Positions 7,956-17,389 of a stretch of 64,000 bases of DNA are shown piece by piece. The notes beneath the pieces are model-generated. The model did not search any database. It saw nothing but the letters and a program-made list of their open reading frames with translations, and had not been told where the DNA came from. The DNA is from Maritimibacter harenae (GTDB lineage: Bacteria; Pseudomonadota; Alphaproteobacteria; Rhodobacterales; Rhodobacteraceae). Every line of letters starts with the position of its first letter. Positions within the stretch are counted from its first letter, which is position 1. Location: positions 120,599 through 184,598 of the forward strand of contig NZ_WTUX01000010.1 of NCBI RefSeq assembly GCF_009882975.1, given 5' to 3'. Both the position numbers and the translations under genes were made by a program.

Positions 7956-9214
7956 GCGGCCTCCTCCTCTTTCGATGCGCGCTTGGTGATCCAGACGCCG
8001 GCGATGGCCGGCACGATCACGAGCACCCAGCTCAGCACGTTCTCATGGCCCAGGTGCAGGCCGAAGGGTTCGTAGACCTCGCCGTAGCCGTTGGACCAGC
8101 GGACCGAGACCTCGACCAGCACGATCAGGCCCATGAGCATCAGCAGGATGCCTAGGAGCCGCATCAGCCAGCGGCCCAGGTAGGCGCCGGGGTTGTCGCC
8201 GCGCACGCCGTCGAGGAAGCCGAAGACGATCCCCGCGATGCCGCGCGGGGCGAACATCACGATGGCGATGAAGAGCACGCCCAGGTAGAGCAGCCAGGCC
8301 TCGGTGAAGTCAGAGAGCATCGACTGCATGTAGGTCAGCAGGATCGCCCCGAAGATCGGGCCGACGAAGAAGGTGATGCCGCCCACGTAGGCCATGATCA
8401 GCACGAAGCCCGAGGGCACGAGGCTGAGGGCGTCCGGGGTGAAGATCTCGTAGTTCACCGCCGCCATGCCGCCCGCGAGCCCCGCGAAACCGCCCGCCGC
8501 GATGAAGACGAGGTAGCGCACGCGCTGCGGGTTGTAGCCGATGAACTGCACGCGCTGGGCGTTGTCGCGGGTCGCCTCGGACAGCTTGCCCAGCGGCGTG
8601 CGGGTGAAGGCCCACATTCCGATGACGCCGATGACGGTCCAGAATGCGATGAACCAGTAGACCTCGTCGATCGGACCCAAGGACAGGCCGAAGAGTTCGA
8701 TCCCGTTCATCCGGTCGCCCGAGATGCCCTGTTCGCCCCCGAAGAAGCTGTCGAACATGAAGGCCGCCGCGAAGATCAGCTCGGCCACGCCGAGCGAGAT
8801 CATGGCGAAGGTGGTGCCCGCCTTGCGGCAGGACGGCCAGCCGATGACCGCACCGGCGACCGCGCCGCCGGCGAAGCCGACCAGCGGCAGCAGGAACATC
8901 GGGACCGAGCCCCAGATGCCTGCGCCGTCCTCGATCCAGTTCATCGCGTGCATGGCGAGGTATCCGCCAAGCCCGAAATAGACCGCATGCCCGAAGGACA
9001 GAAGGCCACCGCGCCCGAGGACCATGTTGTAGGACAGCGCGAAGACGATGTTGATGCCCATCTGGTGGGCCAGCGTGTAGAAGGTGCGCGACGGCCCGAC
9101 CATCGGGATCGCGAACAGGATCGCCGCGAAGATCAGGATCGGCAGCGTGCGCTGGCGGAACTTAGCCCCGGCGCTGGGCGCCAGGTCGGTGAAGCTCTGG
9201 GTCGTTTCGCTCAT
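7952..9214 (-). CDS. livM: ABC transporter permease, LivM type
   Basis: This 420-residue integral membrane protein carries the LivM-family stretch SYNMVLGRGGLLSFGHAVYF early on. About ten hydrophobic segments are spread over its length, and two extra ones near the C-terminus (about residues 345-410) extend it beyond a standard LivM of 330-360 residues. It pairs with LivH to form the membrane channel of the transporter. The 4-base overlaps with livH and livG support a single operon. Confidence 0.93.
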   Translation of the reverse strand: MSETTQSFTDLAPSAGAKFRQRTLPILIFAAILFAIPMVGPSRTFYTLAHQMGINIVFALSYNMVLGRGGLLSFGHAVYFGLGGYLAMHAMNWIEDGAGIWGSVPMFLLPLVGFAGGAVAGAVIGWPSCRKAGTTFAMISLGVAELIFAAAFMFDSFFGGEQGISGDRMNGIELFGLSLGPIDEVYWFIAFWTVIGVIGMWAFTRTPLGKLSEATRDNAQRVQFIGYNPQRVRYLVFIAAGGFAGLAGGMAAVNYEIFTPDALSLVPSGFVLIMAYVGGITFFVGPIFGAILLTYMQSMLSDFTEAWLLYLGVLFIAIVMFAPRGIAGIVFGFLDGVRGDNPGAYLGRWLMRLLGILLMLMGLIVLVEVSVRWSNGYGEVYEPFGLHLGHENVLSWVLVIVPAIAGVWITKRASKEEEAA

Positions 9215-10143
9215 AGCTCCTTCTCCCCCAAGAGGCCCTGCGGGCGGAAAATCAGGATCAGCACGAGCAGCAGGAACGGCAGGACCGGCGCGAGGCTGGA
9301 GACCGAGATGCGGCCGACCTCGGAGAGGTCACTCATGCCGAGGAAGCCGAAGATCTCGGCGAACTTGAGGTTGATGCCCACCGCGAAGTTCTGGAGCAGC
9401 CCGATCAGGAGCGAGGCGAGGAACGCGCCCTCGAGGCTCCCGATCCCGCCGACCACGACGACCACGAAGACGATCGGTCCCATCTGGACCGCCATCGCCG
9501 GGTCGGTGACGAAGATGTTGCCCGCCATGACACCCGCGAGACCCGCGAGCGCACAGCCGATGCCGAAGACCATCATGAAGATGAACGGCACGTTGTGGCC
9601 CAGGTGGCCCACCATGTGCGGATGTGTCAGCGCGGCCTGGATGATGAGGCCCGCGCGCGTGCGCTTGAGCAGGAACCACAGGCCCACGAGCATCGCGACG
9701 GCGATGAAGATCACGAAGATCCGGTAGGCCGGGAAGCTGGCGCCGTAGATCTCGAACGCGGCGAAGTCCAGAAGCTCCGGCACGCGGTAATCCACCGCGG
9801 TCTTGCCGTAGACGATCTTCACGACCTCCTCGATCAGGTAGGCGAGCCCGAAGGTGAACAGCAGCTCGGCCACGTGCCCGTTCGGATGCACCCGGCGCAG
9901 GCCGTAGCGTTCGACGACCGCGCCGACGAGGCCGACGAGCACGGGCGCGATGAACAGCGCGATCCAGAAGCTGGACGAGCCGGTGATGGTGAAGGCGAAG
10001 TAGGCGCCGAGCATGTAGAAGGCGGCGTGGGCGAAGTTCAGAACGCCCATCATCGAGAAGATGAGCGTGAGCCCGGAGGACAGCATGAACAGGAGCAGTC
10101 CGTAGCTCACACCGTTCAGCAGTCCGAAGACGATCGTTTCCAT
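9211..10143 (-). CDS. livH: ABC transporter permease, LivH type
   Basis: The 310-residue membrane protein has the LivH start region GLLNGVSYGLLLFMLSSGLTL, split here as GLLNGVSYG and LLLFMLSSGLTL, followed by GVLNFAHAAFYMLGAY, typical of the family. About eight hydrophobic segments are visible. It lies 82 bases downstream of livK, and the intervening sequence holds a stable hairpin without a T-run. It overlaps livM by 4 bases. Inner membrane location and pairing with LivM are expected from the family. Confidence 0.94.
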   Translation of the reverse strand: METIVFGLLNGVSYGLLLFMLSSGLTLIFSMMGVLNFAHAAFYMLGAYFAFTITGSSSFWIALFIAPVLVGLVGAVVERYGLRRVHPNGHVAELLFTFGLAYLIEEVVKIVYGKTAVDYRVPELLDFAAFEIYGASFPAYRIFVIFIAVAMLVGLWFLLKRTRAGLIIQAALTHPHMVGHLGHNVPFIFMMVFGIGCALAGLAGVMAGNIFVTDPAMAVQMGPIVFVVVVVGGIGSLEGAFLASLLIGLLQNFAVGINLKFAEIFGFLGMSDLSEVGRISVSSLAPVLPFLLLVLILIFRPQGLLGEKEL

Positions 10144-10188
10144 GAGGACCTCGTACCGATGGAAGAGGGGCGCCGCAGCCCAGCGGCC

Positions 10189-10223
10189 CGGCGCCCCGGT
10201 TCAGACCCGTTGTCGGGGTGCCG
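10189..10223 (-). other. Intercistronic hairpin between livK and livH
   Basis: A 10-bp stem (10189-10198 with 10214-10223, containing one G-T pair) lies directly after the livK stop codon and has no T-run. Such structures after a binding-protein gene often protect its mRNA and lower expression of the permease genes; that role is inferred here. Confidence 0.5.
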
Positions 10224-10225
10224 GA

Positions 10226-11461
10226 TTACTCCGGACGCTCCATTTCACAGGTGGTCGGCTGTTCGGCGGCGTCCATCGAAATGGTCCCCGCGTCCACCAG
10301 CTCCCAGCCGAGGTCGATGTTGTCGACGCCGTACTTCACGTCGTCGGACACCACGGAGATGTAGAGCGGCTGCTGGATCTGGTGATCCTCGGCGCGCATC
10401 GTCGCGGTGCCGTAGGCATGTTCGATGCTCAGACCCTCGAGCGCCTTGGCGACCGGGATCGGATCGTTGGTGCCGGCCTCTTCGGCGGCCTTCTTGAACA
10501 TGTCCATCACGTTCCAGACCCGGTGGTAGTAGTAGTCGTAGTCCGGGAAGCGCTCCTTGTATTCCTCGATGAGCGCGTATTGCTCGTCCGAGGCTTCGAG
10601 GTTCGTGATGCCTTCGCTCACCTGGTGCAGCAGCCCGATGCCGTCTTCGCCGAGCGACGCGACCGCGCCCTTGGACCCGCCGTAGAAGGTCAGGTACGGC
10701 ACTTCGGAGCCGCTTTCAGCCGCCGCCTTCATCAGGAGCTGCATGTCGGCGCCCCAGTTGCCGGTGATGACCGCGTCGGCGCCCGACGAGATGATCTTCT
10801 GGATGTAGGGGGTGAAGTCCTTCACCTTGCCCAGCGGATGCAGTTCGTTGCCCACGATCTCGATGTCGGGGCGCTTCTCGGAAAGCTGGCCCTCGGCGGC
10901 GGACGCCACGGCCTGCCCGAAGACGTAGTCCTGGCCGATCAAGTAGACCGACTTGATGTCGTCGCGCTCGGCGATCCAGTCGGTGATGGCGGCCATCTTC
11001 ATGTCCGCATGCGCGTCGAAGCGGAAATGCCAGAAGCTGCACAGCTCGTTGGTGAAGGCCGGGGTCACGGCGGCATAGTTGAAGAACAGCACCTCGTCGC
11101 CCGGGTTGCGCTTGTTGTGCTTGTTCACGGCCTCGATCAGCGCGGCGGCCACGGACGAGCCGTTGCCCTGCACGATGTAGCGCGCGCCGTCGTCGATCGC
11201 CTTCTGGAACTGCACCAGCGATTCCTTCGGGTTCACCTTGTTGTCGTAGCCCATGATCTCGATCATGTCGCCGTTGACGCCGCCGTTCTCGTTGATGTGC
11301 TCGGCCGCGAGCTGGTAGCTCGTGTAGGCCGCTTCACCCGACGGCCCGAAGGGGCCGGAAAGCGGGTCGATGAAAGCGAACTTGATCGTGTCGGCGCTGG
11401 CGGCACCGAGTGCGAGCACGGACGTTGCCGCCGCCAGGATGGCGGTTTTCCTGAAATTCAT
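10226..11461 (-). CDS. livK: Periplasmic substrate-binding protein of a Liv-type ABC transporter
   Basis: The 411-residue product starts with a Sec signal peptide (residues 1-23, ending ALGAASA before DTIKFAF) and belongs to the Peripla_BP_6 family. The mature start, FAFIDPLSGPFGPSG, is the family's ligand-binding entry motif. It should capture the solute in the periplasm and deliver it to LivHM. It is the first gene of the unit, with GGGAGGACAC before the ATG. The divergent acyl-CoA dehydrogenase operon shares its upstream region. Ligand identity cannot be read from the sequence; catabolic neighbours suggest a short, branched or cyclic carboxylate. Confidence 0.93.
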   Translation of the reverse strand: MNFRKTAILAAATSVLALGAASADTIKFAFIDPLSGPFGPSGEAAYTSYQLAAEHINENGGVNGDMIEIMGYDNKVNPKESLVQFQKAIDDGARYIVQGNGSSVAAALIEAVNKHNKRNPGDEVLFFNYAAVTPAFTNELCSFWHFRFDAHADMKMAAITDWIAERDDIKSVYLIGQDYVFGQAVASAAEGQLSEKRPDIEIVGNELHPLGKVKDFTPYIQKIISSGADAVITGNWGADMQLLMKAAAESGSEVPYLTFYGGSKGAVASLGEDGIGLLHQVSEGITNLEASDEQYALIEEYKERFPDYDYYYHRVWNVMDMFKKAAEEAGTNDPIPVAKALEGLSIEHAYGTATMRAEDHQIQQPLYISVVSDDVKYGVDNIDLGWELVDAGTISMDAAEQPTTCEMERPE

Positions 11462-11551
11462 TGTGTCCTCCCTTTGGTACGGACCCGACGGTTCTGGCCG
11501 GCCCCGGATAGGGAACAGTCAATTGCGGCGACCGAGTCATGTCAAGGATTT

Positions 11552-11570
11552 TGTAAAATACAGTTTTACA
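11552..11570. promoter_or_regulatory. Perfect inverted repeat in the divergent livK / acyl-CoA dehydrogenase promoter region
   Basis: TGTAAAA and TTTTACA are separated by 5 bases. It is the only AT-rich palindrome in the 195 bases between the two divergent operons. A TTGACA-like -35 for livK lies at 11540-11545 on the minus strand. It is a candidate operator for the IclR-type regulator encoded at 21158, or for a TetR-type fatty-acid regulator. Confidence 0.55.
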
Positions 11571-11656
11571 CGGCGAAACGGTGGTGAAACTCTATTTTGC
11601 CTTGCAGAACAAATGCGGATGGTGTCCGCTAGGGCGAGGATGGGAGGAGAATCGTG

Positions 11657-12844
11657 ATGACAGCGACCGATGATGCGCGCCTCGACGCCTTCCGCGACGA
11701 GATCGCGGGCTGGATCGACGCAAACGCCCCGTCTTCGCTGCGGGATCGGCCGTTCAGCGAGGACGACATCTGCTGGGGCGGCAAGCGCTGGACGTTCAAG
11801 TCCGAGGACCAGAAGACCTGGCTCGACGCCTGCGCCGCGCGCGGCCTGACTGCACCGACGTGGCCCGTGGAATACGGTGGCGCAGGGTTCAGCCGCGCAC
11901 AAGACAAGATTTTCCGCGAGACGCTCGACCGGCTCCGGGTGAAGAAGCCGCTCGACAGCTTCGGGCTGTGGATGCTGGGGCCCGCGCTCCTGGCCTTCGG
12001 AACGGAAGAGCAGAAGCGCCACTTCCTGCCGCAGATCACGCGCGGCGAGATTCGCTGGTGCCAGGGCTACTCGGAACCGGGAGCGGGCTCGGACCTTGCC
12101 AGCGTCCAGACCCATGCCGAGGACAAGGGCGATCACTGGCTGGTCAACGGCCAGAAGATCTGGACCTCCTATGCCGACCAGGCCGACTGGATCTTCGCGC
12201 TCATCCGCACCGACCGCGAGGCGCCCAAGCACCGCGGAATCAGCTTCATGCTGATCGACATGGAAAGCGAAGGCGTCACCACCCGGCCGATCCGACTGAT
12301 CTCCGGCAAGTCGCCGTTCTGCGAAACCTTCTTCGACAACGTGCGCGTGCCCAAGAGCTACGGCGAGGGCATCTCGTCCATCGTCGGCGAAGAGAACCGG
12401 GGGTGGGACGTGGCCAAGCACCTGCTCACCCACGAGCGCGAGATGATCGGTGGCGGCGGTTCGGGCCTGACCGGCGGACGATCGGTGGCGAGCGTGCTGG
12501 CCGATGACGGCGTCGACGACCCGGTGATCCGGGCACGGGCCATGAAGCTCGGCGTCGACGAGCTTGCCATGAACCTGACGCTGGAGCGCTACAAGGACAT
12601 GGCCAAGCAGGGCGGTGTCGGCAACGCCTCGGCCATGCTGAAGTATTACGGCACCGAGCTGAACAAGGCGCGGTTCGAGCTTCTCATGGCGGCGGGCGGG
12701 TCGGACGCGCTGGCCTGGGACGGGGTGCACGGCACGCTTGCGCCCGAGTGGCTGCGCACCAAGGCCAACTCGATCGAGGGCGGCACCTCCGAGGTGATGC
12801 TCGACATCCTCGCCAAACGCGTTCTCGAACTGCCGAGTGAGTGA
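11657..12844 (+). CDS. Acyl-CoA dehydrogenase, catalytic (large) subunit of a two-gene pair
   Basis: This FAD enzyme of 395 residues introduces the alpha-beta double bond into an acyl-CoA. The substrate/FAD motif GYSEPGAGSDLAS and the NGQKIWTSYAD strand are intact. The C-terminal SIEGGTSEV places Glu374 where medium-chain enzymes have their catalytic base. The next gene encodes a shorter homologue lacking that residue, so the two probably form a heteromer, as in PimC/PimD and the steroid FadE pairs. The ATG at 11657 follows GGGAGGAGA at good spacing; a GTG one codon earlier is also possible. It is the first gene of the plus-strand operon facing livK. Confidence 0.9.
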   Translation: MTATDDARLDAFRDEIAGWIDANAPSSLRDRPFSEDDICWGGKRWTFKSEDQKTWLDACAARGLTAPTWPVEYGGAGFSRAQDKIFRETLDRLRVKKPLDSFGLWMLGPALLAFGTEEQKRHFLPQITRGEIRWCQGYSEPGAGSDLASVQTHAEDKGDHWLVNGQKIWTSYADQADWIFALIRTDREAPKHRGISFMLIDMESEGVTTRPIRLISGKSPFCETFFDNVRVPKSYGEGISSIVGEENRGWDVAKHLLTHEREMIGGGGSGLTGGRSVASVLADDGVDDPVIRARAMKLGVDELAMNLTLERYKDMAKQGGVGNASAMLKYYGTELNKARFELLMAAGGSDALAWDGVHGTLAPEWLRTKANSIEGGTSEVMLDILAKRVLELPSE

Positions 12845-12848
12845 CGAC

Positions 12849-13958
12849 ATGACCACCCTGACCCCGACCGAAGACGAAACCATGCTGCGCGACGCCGCGC
12901 GCGGCTTTCTCGACGACGCGGCGCCGGTGTCGAACCTGCGCGCCAATCGCGACGCGGGCCGACCGTATGACCCCGCCCTCTGGGACGAGATGGTCAAGAT
13001 GGGCTGGGCCGGCGTCCTGATCGGTGAAGACGACGGCGGCTCCGACATGGGCTTCGCCGCCGCGAACACGCTTGCCGAAGAAATGGGGCGCACGCTGGCG
13101 GCCTCTCCGTTCCTGTCGACCGCGGTGATCGCCGCCACGACCCTGCGCCGTGCGGGCGCCCCGGGGCTGGCCGAGATCGCGTCCGGCGCGGCGACCTATG
13201 CGCTGGCCATCGACGAGGGGCCGAAGTTCGCCCCCGCCGCGACGCGGATGGCCGCGCGGGCGGACGGCAACGGCTTCAGCCTGTCGGGCACCAAGACCTT
13301 CGTGGGCGAGGGCACGAGCGCCACCCGGCTTCTCGTTCTGGCCCAATCCGAGGCGGGTCCGACGCTCTTCTCGATCGACGCGGAGCGCGCCGGGATCAGC
13401 CGCGAAAAGCTCGACCTCGTGGACAGCCGCGACCATGCGCGGATCACCTTCGACGATGTCGTGGCGACCGGCGAGGACGTGGTCGGCGAGGTGGGCCAGG
13501 GGCTTGCCGCCCTCGCGCCGGGCCTGCGCGCGGGGCAGGCGGCGCTGGCCGCCGAGCTCACCGGCCTGTCCGCCGGGGCCTTCGCCATGACCGCGGGCTA
13601 CCTCAAGGAGCGCAAGCAGTTCGGTCGCCACATCGGCAGCTTCCAGGCGCTTCAGCACCGCGCGGCGCACCTGTGGTCCGAGATCGAGGTCACGGCCTCG
13701 ACCATCGTGAACGCGGGCCGCGTGCTCGACGCCACGCCCGACGAGGCCGACCTCGCCGTCTCGCTGGCCAAAGCGCGCGCGACCGAGACCGCCAACCTCG
13801 CGGTGCGCGAAGGCGTGCAGATGCACGGCGGGATCGGCATGACCGACGATTTCGACATGGGCTTTTACATGAAACGCGCACGGGTCGCGGCCGAATGGCT
13901 GGGAGATTACGGCTACCACGCCGCGGTCGTCGCACGGGCACGGGGGGATGCGGCATGA
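12849..13958 (+). CDS. Acyl-CoA dehydrogenase, small non-catalytic-type subunit
   Basis: The 369-residue protein has the ACAD fold features LTPTEDETMLRDAARGF at the N-terminus, ERKQFGRHIGSFQALQH in the helical region, and EGVQMHGGIGMTDDFDMGFY near the end. Its C-terminus ends in AEWLGDYGYHAAVV with no glutamate in the usual catalytic loop, so it is probably the partner of the preceding subunit, not a stand-alone enzyme. The ATG at 12849 lies 4 bases after the upstream stop; an in-frame GTG at 12837 is an alternative start. Its stop overlaps the ATG of the following SDR gene. Confidence 0.88.
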   Translation: MTTLTPTEDETMLRDAARGFLDDAAPVSNLRANRDAGRPYDPALWDEMVKMGWAGVLIGEDDGGSDMGFAAANTLAEEMGRTLAASPFLSTAVIAATTLRRAGAPGLAEIASGAATYALAIDEGPKFAPAATRMAARADGNGFSLSGTKTFVGEGTSATRLLVLAQSEAGPTLFSIDAERAGISREKLDLVDSRDHARITFDDVVATGEDVVGEVGQGLAALAPGLRAGQAALAAELTGLSAGAFAMTAGYLKERKQFGRHIGSFQALQHRAAHLWSEIEVTASTIVNAGRVLDATPDEADLAVSLAKARATETANLAVREGVQMHGGIGMTDDFDMGFYMKRARVAAEWLGDYGYHAAVVARARGDAA

Positions 13959-14773
13959 GCCTGGCACCGAGCACACTTTTCGATCTCACGGGCAAGGTGG
14001 CACTGGTCACCGGCGGCGCGTCCGGAATCGGCCGGATGGCGACCGAGGGGCTGGCCGCGGCCGGCGCCCGGGTCCTGATCGCCAGCCGCAAGGGCGACGC
14101 CTGCGCGGCGGTCGCCGAAGAGATCAACGCGCTGGGCCTGCCCGGCACGGTCGAGGGCTTCGCCGGCGACGTCGCATCGCAGGACGGCGTCGACGCGCTG
14201 GCGGCGGACGTGGCGGAGCGCACCGACAAGCTCCACATCCTGATGAACAACGCCGGCCGCACCTGGGGCGCGCCGCTGGGCGAGTTTCCGTGGTCGGGCT
14301 GGGACAAGGTCAACGATCTCAACGTCACGGGCATGTTCCAGCTCACCCAAGCGCTTCTGCCGGTGCTCACGGCTTCGGCCACGGACGCGGACCCCGCGCG
14401 CGTTGTCAACACGGGCTCCGTGCTGGGCGACGTGCCGAAGGGCGACGGGGCCTATTCCTATTCCGTGTCCAAGGCGGCGGTGCACCACATGACGCGCATC
14501 CTCGCCAACGAGCTTGCCGAGCGGCGCATCACCGTGAACGCGCTCGCACCGGGGCCGTTCAAGTCCAAGATGACCGCCTTCGCGCTCACCGACGCGGACC
14601 AGGCGGACCGTACCGCCGACCGCGTGCCGCTGGGACGGCTGGGCGAGGCCTCGGACATCGCGGCGGCGATGCAGTTCCTTTGCGGTCCGGGCGGCTCCTA
14701 CGTCACCGGCGCGGTCCTGCCCCTGTCGGGCGGGATCAACGTGCATTCCCCCGGCTCTCTCTTCGCGGAGTGA
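13955..14773 (+). CDS. Short-chain dehydrogenase/reductase
   Basis: This 272-residue classical SDR has the dinucleotide loop TGGASGIG, the NNAG motif, a catalytic serine in NTGS, and the Tyr-Lys pair in YSVSKAA. The C-terminal LSGGINVHSP is typical of the family. Its ATG overlaps the stop of the acyl-CoA dehydrogenase small subunit. In this operon it probably oxidises a hydroxyacyl-CoA or a hydroxylated substrate. The SDR family does not allow a precise substrate call, and a second, different SDR lies two genes downstream. Confidence 0.88.
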   Translation: MSLAPSTLFDLTGKVALVTGGASGIGRMATEGLAAAGARVLIASRKGDACAAVAEEINALGLPGTVEGFAGDVASQDGVDALAADVAERTDKLHILMNNAGRTWGAPLGEFPWSGWDKVNDLNVTGMFQLTQALLPVLTASATDADPARVVNTGSVLGDVPKGDGAYSYSVSKAAVHHMTRILANELAERRITVNALAPGPFKSKMTAFALTDADQADRTADRVPLGRLGEASDIAAAMQFLCGPGGSYVTGAVLPLSGGINVHSPGSLFAE

Positions 14774-14775
14774 TC

Positions 14776-15234
14776 ATGACACTGGACGAGTTCATCGCGC
14801 TCAAGGGCACCGAGATCGGCGTCTCGCGCTGGTTCGACATCACGCAGGCACGCATCGACGCCTTCGCGGACGCGACCGAGGATCACCAATACATCCACAC
14901 CGACCCCGAGGCGGCGGCGCAGAGCCCCTTCGGCGGCACCATCGCGCACGGGTTCCTGACACTCTCGCTCCTGTCGGCGATGACCTATGACTGCGTGCCG
15001 GTGGTCGACGGCACGGCGATGTCCGTGAACTACGGCATGAACCGAATGCGCTTCCTGTCGCCGGTGAAGGTCGACAGCCGCATCCGCGCGCGGTTCGTGC
15101 TGAAGGACGTCGACACCTCGCGTCCGGGCGAAATCACCACTATCACGGACGTGACCGTCGAGATCGACGGTTCGGACAAGCCCGCCCTCGTGGCCGAGTG
15201 GATCGGGCGCAGATATCTGGAGACAACTCAATGA
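14776..15234 (+). CDS. MaoC-like enoyl-CoA hydratase
   Basis: This is a hot-dog-fold (R)-specific enoyl-CoA hydratase of 152 residues. The hydratase-2 signature is visible in DATEDHQYIHTDPE, with the Asp/His dyad around residues 34-39, and in GGTIAHGFLTLSLL. It would add water to the trans-2-enoyl-CoA made by the upstream dehydrogenase. The R-hydroxy product would then fit the MFE2-like dehydrogenase encoded next. It sits two bases after the SDR stop and overlaps the next ATG (ATGA). Confidence 0.92.
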   Translation: MTLDEFIALKGTEIGVSRWFDITQARIDAFADATEDHQYIHTDPEAAAQSPFGGTIAHGFLTLSLLSAMTYDCVPVVDGTAMSVNYGMNRMRFLSPVKVDSRIRARFVLKDVDTSRPGEITTITDVTVEIDGSDKPALVAEWIGRRYLETTQ

Positions 15235-16160
15235 GCGTATCTTTCGAAGGGCGTGTCGCCATCGTCACCGGCGCGGGGGCCGGGCTGGGCCGCGAGCACG
15301 CGCTGGGCCTCGCCGCGCGCGGCGCCAAGGTGGTGGTCAACGACCTGGGCGTGGCGACGGACGGCAGCGGTTCGGGTTCGGACGCGGCGCGCGCGGTGGT
15401 CGAGGAAATCCGCAGCAAGGGCGGCCACGCCATCGCCAACGGTGCCGACGTGACCAGCGCCGAGGAGACCGAGAAGATGGTCGAGGACGCGATCGCGGAA
15501 TTCGGCCATGTCGATATCCTGGTCAACAACGCGGGCATCCTGCGCGACAAGACCTTCGCCAAGATGGACCTGGCCGACTTCGCCAAGGTGCTCGACGTGC
15601 ACCTCATGGGCACCGTCAACTGCTGCAAGGCCGTGTGGAACCATATGGTCGCGCGCGAATACGGGCGCATCGTGGTGACGACGTCCTGCTCCGGCATGTA
15701 CGGCAATTTCGGGCAGTCGAACTACGGCGCGGCCAAGGCCGGGGTCGTGGGCCTGATGAACACGCTGGCCATCGAAGGGGCGCGCAAGAACATCAAGGTC
15801 AACACGCTCGCTCCCACGGCCGCGACGCGGATGACCGAACAGCTGCTCACCCCGGAAACGCTGGAACTGCTCCAGCCCGACACGATCACGCCCGGCCTTC
15901 TGGCGCTGGTGGCCGAGGACGCGCCGACCAAGATGATCCTTGGCGCGGGCGGCGGCTGCTTCGCCGAGATCCGGATCACCGAGACGCCCGGCGTGGCGCT
16001 CGTCGGTGACGACCTGTCGCCCGAGGGCGTCGTCGCCGCGATGGGCGCGATCCGCGATCCCGAGGGCGCGGAGGTCATGGACAACGCATTTTCACAGACA
16101 CGCAAATATGCCCGGATGGGTGCGGCGGCCCGTGGCCTGCCGCTGCCCTGGGACGAATAG
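15231..16160 (+). CDS. SDR resembling the (3R)-hydroxyacyl-CoA dehydrogenase domain of multifunctional enzyme 2
   Basis: The 309-residue protein begins [20 protein letters not shown] and continues with [20 protein letters not shown], the pattern of the dehydrogenase domain of peroxisomal MFE-2 (HSD17B4) and its bacterial relatives. NNAG and YGAAKAG supply the other SDR catalytic motifs. Beyond the roughly 250-residue SDR core it has the MFE2-type extension. With the MaoC hydratase before it and the thiolase after it, the expected role is oxidation of a (3R)-hydroxyacyl-CoA to the 3-ketoacyl-CoA. Confidence 0.9.
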   Translation: MSVSFEGRVAIVTGAGAGLGREHALGLAARGAKVVVNDLGVATDGSGSGSDAARAVVEEIRSKGGHAIANGADVTSAEETEKMVEDAIAEFGHVDILVNNAGILRDKTFAKMDLADFAKVLDVHLMGTVNCCKAVWNHMVAREYGRIVVTTSCSGMYGNFGQSNYGAAKAGVVGLMNTLAIEGARKNIKVNTLAPTAATRMTEQLLTPETLELLQPDTITPGLLALVAEDAPTKMILGAGGGCFAEIRITETPGVALVGDDLSPEGVVAAMGAIRDPEGAEVMDNAFSQTRKYARMGAAARGLPLPWDE

Positions 16161-16171
16161 GAGGACACCCC

Positions 16172-17374
16172 ATGCGCGATGCCGTCATCGTATCCACAGC
16201 CCGCACCCCGATCGGCAAGGCCTTTCGCGGCGCGTTCAACAACACCCATGCCCAGGAGCTGATCGGCCACGCGGTGCGCCACGCGGTCGACCGCGCCGGA
16301 CTCGACGGGGGCGAGGTGCAGGATTGCATCATCGGCACGGCGATCCAGCAGGGTTCCACCGGCGGCAACATCGGCCGCCAGGCGGTGATCCGGGCGGGCC
16401 TGCCCACCTCGGTCGCCGGCATGTCGATGGACCGCCAGTGCGCCTCCGGCATGATGGCCATCGCGACCGCGGCCAAGCAGGTCGTCCATGACGGCATGCA
16501 GGTCGCCATCGGCGGCGGGGTCGAGTCGATCAGCCTCGTCCAGAACCAGGACATGCGCACCGATCACCTGCGGGACCCGTGGGTGATGGAGCACATGCCG
16601 TCGCTCTACATGACCATGCTCGAGACCGCAGAGATCGTCGCGGACCGCTATGGCGTGACCCGCGAGGACCAGGACGCCTATGCGCTCCAGAGCCAGCAGC
16701 GCACCGCCGCCGCGCAGGAGGCGGGCAAGTTCGATGACGAGATCGTGCCGCTGCCCTCGACCCAGGCGATCATCGACAAGGAGACGAAAGAGGTCTCCTT
16801 CGCCGAGGTGACGCTTGAGAAGGACGAGGGCAACCGACCCTCGACCACGCTCGAGAACCTTGAAAGCCTGTCGCCGGTGTTCCGTGACGGGCAGGTGGTC
16901 AAGGAAGGCAAGTTCATCACCGCCGGCAACGCCTCGCAGCTGTCCGACGGGGCGAGCGCGAGCGTGATCATGGAGGCGAAGGAGGCCGAGAAGCGCGGGC
17001 TTCAGCCGCTCGGGCGCTACATCGGTGTCATGGCCGCCGGGCTCGACCCTGACGAGATGGGGATCGGCCCGATCCACGCGGTGCCGAAACTGCTCGAGGC
17101 GCACGGGCTCAAGATGGACGACATCGGCCTGTGGGAACTGAACGAGGCCTTCGCCTGCCAGGTGCTCCACTCCGCGCGGGTTCTGGGCATTCCGAACGAG
17201 ATCATGAACGTGAACGGCGGCGCGATTTCCGTGGGCCACCCCTACGGCATGTCGGGCGCCCGGATGGTCGGCCACGCGCTGATCGAGGGCAAGCGGCGCG
17301 GCGCGAAATACGTGGTCTGCACCATGTGCGTCGGCGGTGGCATGGGGGCCGCGGGCCTGTTCGAGGTGCTCTGA
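16172..17374 (+). CDS. Acetyl-CoA C-acyltransferase (thiolase)
   Basis: This 400-residue thiolase would cleave the 3-ketoacyl-CoA from the preceding dehydrogenase to acetyl-CoA or propionyl-CoA plus a shortened acyl-CoA. All three catalytic elements are present: the nucleophile cysteine in [11 protein letters not shown], the histidine in [14 protein letters not shown], and the second cysteine in [21 protein letters not shown] precedes the ATG. It is the last gene of the first plus-strand run. The palindrome after it probably marks the start of a new transcription unit. Confidence 0.95.
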   Translation: MRDAVIVSTARTPIGKAFRGAFNNTHAQELIGHAVRHAVDRAGLDGGEVQDCIIGTAIQQGSTGGNIGRQAVIRAGLPTSVAGMSMDRQCASGMMAIATAAKQVVHDGMQVAIGGGVESISLVQNQDMRTDHLRDPWVMEHMPSLYMTMLETAEIVADRYGVTREDQDAYALQSQQRTAAAQEAGKFDDEIVPLPSTQAIIDKETKEVSFAEVTLEKDEGNRPSTTLENLESLSPVFRDGQVVKEGKFITAGNASQLSDGASASVIMEAKEAEKRGLQPLGRYIGVMAAGLDPDEMGIGPIHAVPKLLEAHGLKMDDIGLWELNEAFACQVLHSARVLGIPNEIMNVNGGAISVGHPYGMSGARMVGHALIEGKRRGAKYVVCTMCVGGGMGAAGLFEVL

Positions 17375-17389
17375 CAGGCTTGCGCACGA

